From: CAIOZW01 sp049317725
Lineage (GTDB): Bacteria; Acidobacteriota; Blastocatellia; RBC074
Direction of reading: 5' to 3'
DNA: 16,942 nt
Assembly (NCBI GenBank): GCA_049317725.1
Contig: JBMOHS010000088.1
Location: 1 to 16,942, forward strand
The notes below the pieces were generated by a model. It was not told the DNA's origin and did no database searches. It saw nothing but the letters and a program-made list of their open reading frames with translations. The translations under genes and the position numbers were made by a program. Positions 7,987 to 13,415 of the stretch are shown one piece after another (within the stretch, counting starts at the first letter, position 1; every line of letters begins with the position of its first letter).

Positions 7987-8616
7987 GGTTGACGGAGCCC
8001 CTGGCCGGAGGCGCTGGAGAACGGCGAGCCAGTCGGCCAGGATCTCGCGCAGGAGCGGTACTCCCTGCGCCAGATCGGCGAGCTCCTGATCGGCGCGCTC
8101 CCAGAATTCACCGAGCTGACAGGCCCCTCCCAGCTCATATTCGACCGCCTGAAGCAGGAGGTCGAGCTTATCGCCCACCTTGACGATCCGTGCCTCAAGA
8201 GATTGGCGCTGCTCGTAGGCGAGCCACAGTGCCTGGTAGCCAGCAGTGAGCCGACCGAGGGGGGCGAGGAGATCCGCCGCCGCCCGTTCCTCCGCGAGAC
8301 GCAACACCCCCGGATCGAAGAGCGGCTTGATCGTGCTGGGCAGGTCACCCATCCGGGCCTCCGTCAGATCGTGCAGAAGTGCCATCCGCAGAACGGCCTC
8401 CCCATCGATGACTTGCCCCCGACTCCTCAGCAAATCGGCAAGCACCATGGCGGTGACCGCCACCCCGCAGGTATGCGCAGCAATGGACTCGACTTCCCGA
8501 ATGCCACGCAGCAGCCATCCCGTTCGCGGGAGCGCCTTCAATCGTTGGAGTTCGGTCAGAAACTGGACCGCCCCCTGCACCTCAGTTTTAAGCGATTCTT
8601 CCCCCTGCGCACTCAT
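7978..8616 (-). CDS. HD-domain protein, YfbR/HDDC2-like 5'-deoxynucleotidase
   Basis: This 212-residue metal-dependent phosphohydrolase belongs to the family that removes the 5'-phosphate from deoxyribonucleoside monophosphates, a nucleotide-pool clean-up reaction. The metal-binding pattern is complete: H48 in VESIAAHT, H82-D83 in ALLHDLTEARMGDLP (residues 79-93), and D149 in VKVGDKLDLL. The segment LLHDLTEARMGDLPSTIK closely follows the YfbR and HDDC2 signature. ATG at 8616 was chosen because GGAAGGGGAGAG lies directly upstream. An in-frame extension to 8739 would translate the repeat-rich region between the divergent genes and is unlikely. The C-terminal tail (RLRPGAPSTAP) is not family-like. 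It is divergent from dus with about 164 bp between starts, and dedA follows. The exact substrate is inferred from the family only. Confidence 0.85.
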   Translation of the reverse strand: MSAQGEESLKTEVQGAVQFLTELQRLKALPRTGWLLRGIREVESIAAHTCGVAVTAMVLADLLRSRGQVIDGEAVLRMALLHDLTEARMGDLPSTIKPLFDPGVLRLAEERAAADLLAPLGRLTAGYQALWLAYEQRQSLEARIVKVGDKLDLLLQAVEYELGGACQLGEFWERADQELADLAQGVPLLREILADWLAVLQRLRPGAPSTAP

Positions 8617-8700
8617 CTCTCCCCTTCCCGTGCCGATTGTCGTGGATCCTGCCACACGAGAGCAAGTCATCACGATTGTGTTATAGTGCCAAGGGTTGAT

Positions 8701-8771
8701 GGGACCGATAGGCCCTATCATTCTGTGTGTCATCTGCAACCTGTGTGTCCTATTCGTTCTATTCGTCCTAC
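8701..8771. repeat. ATAGGAC-type repeat region between divergent genes
   Basis: This region contains a palindrome, GATAGG-C-CCTATC (8707-8719), and a run CCTATTCGTTCTATTCGTCC (8749-8768), both built from a roughly 9-bp unit of the form ATAGGNCNN or its complement. CTATTCGTCCTA (8759-8770) recurs at 13011-13022 and, inverted, at 12898-12909. The region lies between the starts of the HD gene and dus, so their promoters must be in or beside it. I could not pick a convincing -35/-10 pair. Confidence 0.6.
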
Positions 8772-8780
8772 GTGACCACG

Positions 8781-9842
8781 ATGAGTACTCCTTCCTACCC
8801 TGACTCTTTCAGCATTGCGGGGCAGTCGATCTCCCCGCCGCTCGTCCTCTCTCCCATGGCGGGAGTGACCGACTCGCCGTTTCGGCGTATCGCCAAACGG
8901 TGTGGCCACGTCGGACTGATCGTTACCGAATTCATCAGCGTGGAAGGGCTCACCCGGGGCAACATGCGCTCTCATCAGATGATGAAGTTCACGCCTGAAG
9001 AGCGTCCGATCGCCATCCAGATCTTTGGCTATGACGAGGTGCGGATGCGCTGGGCCGCAGAGATCGCCGAGGAGGCGGGAGCCGATTTCGTCGATATCAA
9101 CTGTGGTTGCCCAGCGCGAAAGGTGATCAACGGGGGCGGTGGTTCGAACCTGCTGCGCGACCTTCCCCAATTGAAGAAGATCCTCACCGAAGTCAAGCGC
9201 GCCATCTCCATCCCGATGACGGTCAAGATCCGGGCCGGGTGGGACGACAAATCGATCAACTGCCTCGAAGTCGCCAAACTGATTGAGGACTGTGGCGGAT
9301 CCATGGTCACGCTCCACGGGCGGACCCGGGTCCAGGGATACCGCGGGCTTGCCAACTGGGACTTGGTTCGGCAAATTCGTGAGACCGTCTCCATTCCCGT
9401 TTCGGGCAGTGGCGACATCCTGATGCCGGAAGACGCCATGCGCCGCTTTGTCGACACCCAATGTCACGCTGTCCACATCGGCCGGGGCGCAATCGCCAAT
9501 CCGTGGATCTTTCGCCAAACCTGGGAGGCCATGAACGGACAGCCGGTCTATCGCCCAACCCCGAGCGAGATGCACGCCCTCCTCCTCCTCTTCCGGGACT
9601 ATCTGCGTGACTTCATGCCCGAGAAAGGGGTCATCGGTCGACTGAAGATGCTCTCTGCCCAGTTTCTCCGCGGAGTTGCCCACGGGGCCCAGCTGCGAAC
9701 CTCTGTCCTTCGTGCCCAGACCGTGGAAGAGATGGAGCCGCTCTTCGAGGCCTACTTTGCCCTCGCCGAGGAACACGGGATCGATCCAGCCCTCCAGAGC
9801 GCGCCGGATGAGGTCGCCGATTACGCCCAGTGCGGTGTCTAA
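8781..9842 (+). CDS. dus: tRNA-dihydrouridine synthase (DusB-like)
   Basis: This FMN- and NADPH-dependent enzyme reduces uridine to dihydrouridine in the tRNA D-loop. The 353-residue TIM-barrel shows the family signatures: PMAGVTDSPFRR (25-36) for FMN binding; INCGCPARKV (106-115) with the catalytic Cys110; TVKIRAGW; TLHGRTRVQGYRGLANW; the phosphate-binding SGSGDI; and IGRGAIANPWIF. A C-terminal helical domain follows. The pattern is closest to DusB, but Dus subfamilies are not safely split by eye. ATG at 8781 fits the usual N-terminus. The GTG at 8727 would add 18 residues encoded by repeat sequence. There is no clear Shine-Dalgarno before 8781. It converges with the acyl-ligase fusion gene, 24 bp between stops, with no visible terminator. 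Confidence 0.93.
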   Translation: MSTPSYPDSFSIAGQSISPPLVLSPMAGVTDSPFRRIAKRCGHVGLIVTEFISVEGLTRGNMRSHQMMKFTPEERPIAIQIFGYDEVRMRWAAEIAEEAGADFVDINCGCPARKVINGGGGSNLLRDLPQLKKILTEVKRAISIPMTVKIRAGWDDKSINCLEVAKLIEDCGGSMVTLHGRTRVQGYRGLANWDLVRQIRETVSIPVSGSGDILMPEDAMRRFVDTQCHAVHIGRGAIANPWIFRQTWEAMNGQPVYRPTPSEMHALLLLFRDYLRDFMPEKGVIGRLKMLSAQFLRGVAHGAQLRTSVLRAQTVEEMEPLFEAYFALAEEHGIDPALQSAPDEVADYAQCGV

Positions 9843-9866
9843 TCCGCCAACCGCTCCTGACATGTC

Positions 9867-12608
9867 TCACCCAGCCCGCATCTCGGCGAGCATCTCCGCA
9901 ATCCGACGCCGGACCTCGGCGGTCATCTCCGCATAATCTCCCGTGGGATAGACCGGCTGGCCATAGCGAATCCGGACCGGCGCGAGATGCAAGCGAGAAG
10001 AGTCACGGGGGAGGACCTTCCAGGCGCCATCGATCGCCACCGGGACGATCGGCAAGTTGAGCACCGTCGCAAGGATGGCGGCGCCCTGCTTGAATTCGTG
10101 GAGATCCCCATCAAACGTGCGATGTCCCTCCGGATAGATCGACAGAATCTGGCCGGCCTGCAATCCCTGCGCTCCCGCCCGCATCGCCCGGATCAAGTGC
10201 AGTCCAGCGTCGACGGGAACCACGTGGATGGCCCGAGCCAGGCCTGCCATCCACCGACTGGAAAAGTACATCTTGGCCCCGACGTGGAAGGTCCGATCGA
10301 GCACTTCCCGCGGATAGGTCGAACAGATCAAGAACGCGTCCAGATAGCTCTGGTGATTGGGGCAGATCAGGAACGGCCCGGAGATCGAGGTGAGCACTGC
10401 CTGCCCCCGCACATCGAGGGAGAGGAAGAGGCGGGCCAGCCAGTAGATCGGTCGCAGCACCAGATAGCCCAGCAGGAGCGGCAAGGGCCGATGGTCCTCG
10501 ACGGGCGCAAGGTCAGCAGGATCGCCCGGAGTCTCGAGAAGCACCGACCGCCAATCGAAAGCTGCCCCCTCCCGTGCTGCCGCGCGCGGGCCCTCGCCTC
10601 CCGCCAGACCTTCGGCAATCGTCAGCAGATCTCCGACGAGCAGGGCTGCGGCCCCTTGCTCCGGGTCGATTGTCCGCCCCAGCCGCCGCTCAAGCGCGAC
10701 GATCGTCTCGGCCCGGGCCAACGAATCGAGCCCAAGGTCAAGTTCAAGGCTCATCTCCGGATGGACCGTCACCTCCCCCTTGATCTGAGGACGCAGCAGC
10801 TCGGTCACCACCTCTCCCGCCGGAGAGGCCATCCTCACCCGATCGGCCGCTTGCCAGATGAAGCGGTTCAGATCCCGATGGGACCCGCCCAGCCCCCCCT
10901 CTGCCTCGATCTGACGCTGCAATTCAAACCGGCGGATTTTGCGGGTCGGAGTTCGGGGAAGAGGCTCAATCCGAATCAGGTAATCACGAACCCGCTGATA
11001 TTCGGGAAGCTCCCGGCCCAGGCTATCGAGCGCAAAACGGATCTCGTGCCGTGCGTTGAGGATCTGGTGCGCCTTGAGATACTCAGCATCCGGCACCACC
11101 ACCGCCACCAACTTCTCTGCCCCGGCAAATTCACTCTCCGGATCACGAACTCCCATGACACAGACTTCGCTGACCAGGGGACTCCGCAGGTACTGGGCCT
11201 CGACCTCTTCCGGGTAGACGTTCTTCCCCGAGGGAAGGACGATGACCTCTTTCCTCCGTCCAGTGATATAGAGGTGGCCATCCGCATCAAACCGACCCAA
11301 GTCGCCCGACCGAAACCAGCCGTCATCCGTAAAGGCCGCCGCATTGGCCTCCGGATTGCGGTAATAGCCCGCCATGACGATCGGCCCCCGAATGAGAACC
11401 TCCCCGATCCCCTCGGCGTTCGGCTCGTCGATCCGAATCTCGACCGTGCCCAGGGGTTTGCCGACGGAACCGACTCGATTGTCCTCAAAGCGGGTCGCCG
11501 TCGCCGCTCCCGATGTCTCACTCAATCCATATGCCTGCAGGACCGTAAACCCCAGCTTGTGGTAGTCGCGTGCCACCGCAGCGTCAAAGCTCGACCCGCC
11601 CGAACAGGCCAGGCGCAAATGGCCCCCAAATGCCTCGTGCACCCGCTGGAAGAGGACCCGTCCGAGGTTGATCCCCAACCAGTCCCGTAACCACCCATTC
11701 CCTTCCAGCATCGCGCCAAAGAGCGCACGGACGAGGCGCGGCTGTGCCCGCACCCCATCGAAGATCTTCTTGTGGAAGAGGTACCACAGACGCGGAACAC
11801 CCGTCAGGGCGGTCACGCGACCCTCCTTCAATCCGCGCAGGATCTCCTCGCTGGTCAACTCGCTGATGTAGACGACCGTCGCCCCAATCAGGGTCGCGAT
11901 CCACAAGTTGACGATCTGGGAGTAGGCGTGAAAGAGGGGCAAGAGACTGAGGATCACCTCCCGATCCGAGAAGCGCATCGCCTCCTCGACGGCTCCCGTC
12001 TCGGCGACGATGTTGCCATGGGTCAGCGGGACGGCCTTGGGCACCCCCGTCGTTCCCGAGGTGTAGATCAGAATCGCCATGTCCTCGTGTCGTGCCGGTG
12101 GGGGGATCGCGTCGAACCCAGACGGGTGAGGAGTTCCCGCCCAGTCCGCATACCCCGCCAGGGGGCCTGGGGATCCTGCCCCGCGCCCCTCTGGGACGGC
12201 GGGCCCAAAGGTGACATATGGGAGGGATCGCCCGAGGCGCTGGCAGATGATCTCGAATTTCTCTCGCGCCGCCTCCGCGACAAATGCCATCCTCGCTTCA
12301 GAGTTCTCGACAAAGACCGACAACGATTCAACGCTCCCTGCCGGGTCGAGCGGCACCACGACCGCGCCTCGATAGAGGATCCCCAGATAGAGCATTGCCC
12401 AGTGCGGGTGGTTCTCGCCCAGCAAGACGACCCGCTCCCCCGCTCCGATCCCCTCCCGTTCCAATCGGCAGGCCACACTTCGCACTTGGTCGAGCATCTC
12501 TCCAAAGGTTGTCTCTTCCCGCCCTCTGGCACCCAACCGCACCATGGCCACCTTCTCCCGACGCACTGACGCCGCCTCTACCAGTTGCTGACAAAAGGTC
12601 TTCGTCAT
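9867..12608 (-). CDS. Acyl-adenylating ligase / acyl carrier protein / PlsC acyltransferase fusion
   Basis: One 913-residue protein holds three parts. Residues 1-570 are an AMP-forming acyl-CoA/acyl-ACP synthetase: IYTSGTTGVPK (181-191), YGLSETSGA (360-368), SGDLGRFDADGHLYITGRRK (434-453), and the A10 motif PRTPTRKIRR (551-560) with the predicted catalytic Lys557. Residues about 590-670 are an acyl carrier protein with LGLDSL (625-630), Ser629 being the probable phosphopantetheine site. Residues about 710-913 are a PlsC-type acyltransferase with NHQSYLD (751-757) for the HX4D motif and YPEGHRT (825-831), where His replaces the usual Thr. The likely job is to activate a free fatty acid, load it on its own carrier and pass it to a lysolipid or glycerol-phosphate acceptor. 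This resembles E. coli Aas, which has the opposite domain order and no carrier. GGAGGG, in an 8-G run, is the ribosome-binding site. The substrate is inferred. Confidence 0.92.
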   Translation of the reverse strand: MTKTFCQQLVEAASVRREKVAMVRLGARGREETTFGEMLDQVRSVACRLEREGIGAGERVVLLGENHPHWAMLYLGILYRGAVVVPLDPAGSVESLSVFVENSEARMAFVAEAAREKFEIICQRLGRSLPYVTFGPAVPEGRGAGSPGPLAGYADWAGTPHPSGFDAIPPPARHEDMAILIYTSGTTGVPKAVPLTHGNIVAETGAVEEAMRFSDREVILSLLPLFHAYSQIVNLWIATLIGATVVYISELTSEEILRGLKEGRVTALTGVPRLWYLFHKKIFDGVRAQPRLVRALFGAMLEGNGWLRDWLGINLGRVLFQRVHEAFGGHLRLACSGGSSFDAAVARDYHKLGFTVLQAYGLSETSGAATATRFEDNRVGSVGKPLGTVEIRIDEPNAEGIGEVLIRGPIVMAGYYRNPEANAAAFTDDGWFRSGDLGRFDADGHLYITGRRKEVIVLPSGKNVYPEEVEAQYLRSPLVSEVCVMGVRDPESEFAGAEKLVAVVVPDAEYLKAHQILNARHEIRFALDSLGRELPEYQRVRDYLIRIEPLPRTPTRKIRRFELQRQIEAEGGLGGSHRDLNRFIWQAADRVRMASPAGEVVTELLRPQIKGEVTVHPEMSLELDLGLDSLARAETIVALERRLGRTIDPEQGAAALLVGDLLTIAEGLAGGEGPRAAAREGAAFDWRSVLLETPGDPADLAPVEDHRPLPLLLGYLVLRPIYWLARLFLSLDVRGQAVLTSISGPFLICPNHQSYLDAFLICSTYPREVLDRTFHVGAKMYFSSRWMAGLARAIHVVPVDAGLHLIRAMRAGAQGLQAGQILSIYPEGHRTFDGDLHEFKQGAAILATVLNLPIVPVAIDGAWKVLPRDSSRLHLAPVRIRYGQPVYPTGDYAEMTAEVRRRIAEMLAEMRAG

Positions 12609-12691
12609 TGATCGTTCCCTCCCCCCCCAAGATCCGATGACTTCGATCTCGTGGCTTTTCGCTCCCGCTGCATTTGGTGAATCTTCTGACC

Positions 12692-12723
12692 GGAAATGGT
12701 GTGTACCCTACCACACCATTTCC
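12692..12723. promoter_or_regulatory. Perfect 12-bp inverted repeat, operator-like
   Basis: GGAAATGGTGTG (12692-12703) and CACACCATTTCC (12712-12723) are exact complements separated by the 8-nt spacer TACCCTAC. The element is 84-115 bp upstream of the acyl-ligase fusion start. On the minus strand a weak promoter-like pair (TTGGGA, 18 nt, TAGGGT) overlaps it, so a bound dimeric regulator would block transcription. No T-tract follows, so it is not a typical terminator. The regulator is unknown. Confidence 0.55.
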
Positions 12724-12765
12724 ACCTCTCCCAAGCGGCATCCTCTCCTGCTGGCGCAAGAATGA

Positions 12766-12794
12766 TTGACAGCGTGGAGCAGAATCCGTATATT
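12766..12794 (+). promoter_or_regulatory. Near-consensus sigma-70 promoter of tRNA-Phe
   Basis: TTGACA (12766-12771), a 17-bp spacer, and TATATT (12789-12794). The expected start is about seven bases after the -10 element, a few bases before the mature tRNA at 12808. The -35 is a perfect consensus, the -10 differs at one base, and the spacing is optimal, as expected for a strongly expressed stable RNA. Confidence 0.88.
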
Positions 12795-12807
12795 ACATTT
12801 TTGTTTT

Positions 12808-12880
<73 letters not shown>

Positions 12881-12885
12881 TAGAA

Positions 12886-13034
12886 GAATAGGCTCTATAG
12901 GACGAATAGGACCTATAGGTCGGGAAAAACCTATAAATCACAAACCCCTTGTAGTCAGTAAACTTCCCCAATAATACTTAAATTCAGTTAAGTGTTTGGT
13001 CCTATTGGCCCTATTCGTCCTATTCCCCTATCCG
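12886..13034. repeat. Large imperfect inverted repeat made of ATAGGAC-type units
   Basis: The left arm (12886-12924) and right arm (12998-13034) are inverted copies. A 14-bp identical core, ATAGGACGAATAGG, lies at 12897-12910, and its complement at 13010-13023; similar but imperfect sequence flanks both. The left arm also contains the perfect palindrome GACCTATAGGTC (12910-12921). The 73-nt centre is AT-rich and holds a small hairpin, CTTAA-ATTCAG-TTAAG (12977-12992). The element starts six bases after tRNA-Phe and could end its transcript as a long hairpin, though no T-tract is present. Confidence 0.7.
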
Positions 13035-13415
13035 ACAAATAATTTTCATTCCTGCTGCAAACCCGCGCAACCGATTCGCCTCTTTCCGCTTCCAAACAAC
13101 CGCTAAATAGTGATTCACCCCTTTTGAAGATTTGGCGCCCGATCCGCTCAGGCCTGAGGCCTGCCGTGGTCAGCCTCTGATCTTTGAGAAACTACCACAC
13201 AACGTCTGAAGTTTTGCGTCAGGTATTTGCCCCACGTGCAGGATGGCAGAGGGAAGAAACCCCTCCTACCCGGCACGATACCCAATTAACCCCGAATAGA
13301 GCGTCGGACAATCGCGATGTCGGTGGGACGAAGTTGACAGAAACGGCATAAGAGACGCGGTCCGGCGATCACTCTCCAACAACGCATTGGGGAGGAACTC
13401 GCAAGGAATTTCGAG
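13035..13415. other. Non-coding stretch before the S8 peptidase gene
   Basis: No credible gene is visible in these 381 bp. The features I see are a perfect 12-bp palindrome CTCAGGCCTGAG (13147-13158), a GAGGG/CCCTC stem around AAGAAAC (about 13248-13264), and a near-palindromic stretch centred on ATCGCGAT (13311-13318). Promoter and leader of the peptidase gene must lie here. TTGACA at 13334-13339 has no suitable -10 element. The ribosome-binding site AAGGA lies 8 nt before the ATG at 13416. I compared it by eye with c-di-GMP, TPP and T-box leaders and found no match. Confidence 0.5.

Noticed and set aside
8676..8694. TTGGCAC on the minus strand resembling a sigma-54 -24 element
   Set aside because: No GC dinucleotide occurs at the required distance for a -12 element.
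8617..8739. N-terminal extension of the HD-domain protein
   Set aside because: It would translate the ATAGGAC repeat region, while ATG at 8616 has a strong Shine-Dalgarno directly upstream.
9987..11690. 567-codon plus-strand open frame
   Set aside because: It lies entirely antisense to the acyl-ligase fusion, is of low complexity with arginine- and proline-rich composition, and shows no motif.
13334..13339. TTGACA as a -35 box for the peptidase gene
   Set aside because: Nothing like a -10 hexamer is found 16-18 bp downstream; only GC-rich sequence is there.
13035..13415. Riboswitch or T-box leader
   Set aside because: No conserved c-di-GMP, TPP or T-box core sequence could be matched by eye; small stems alone are not enough.
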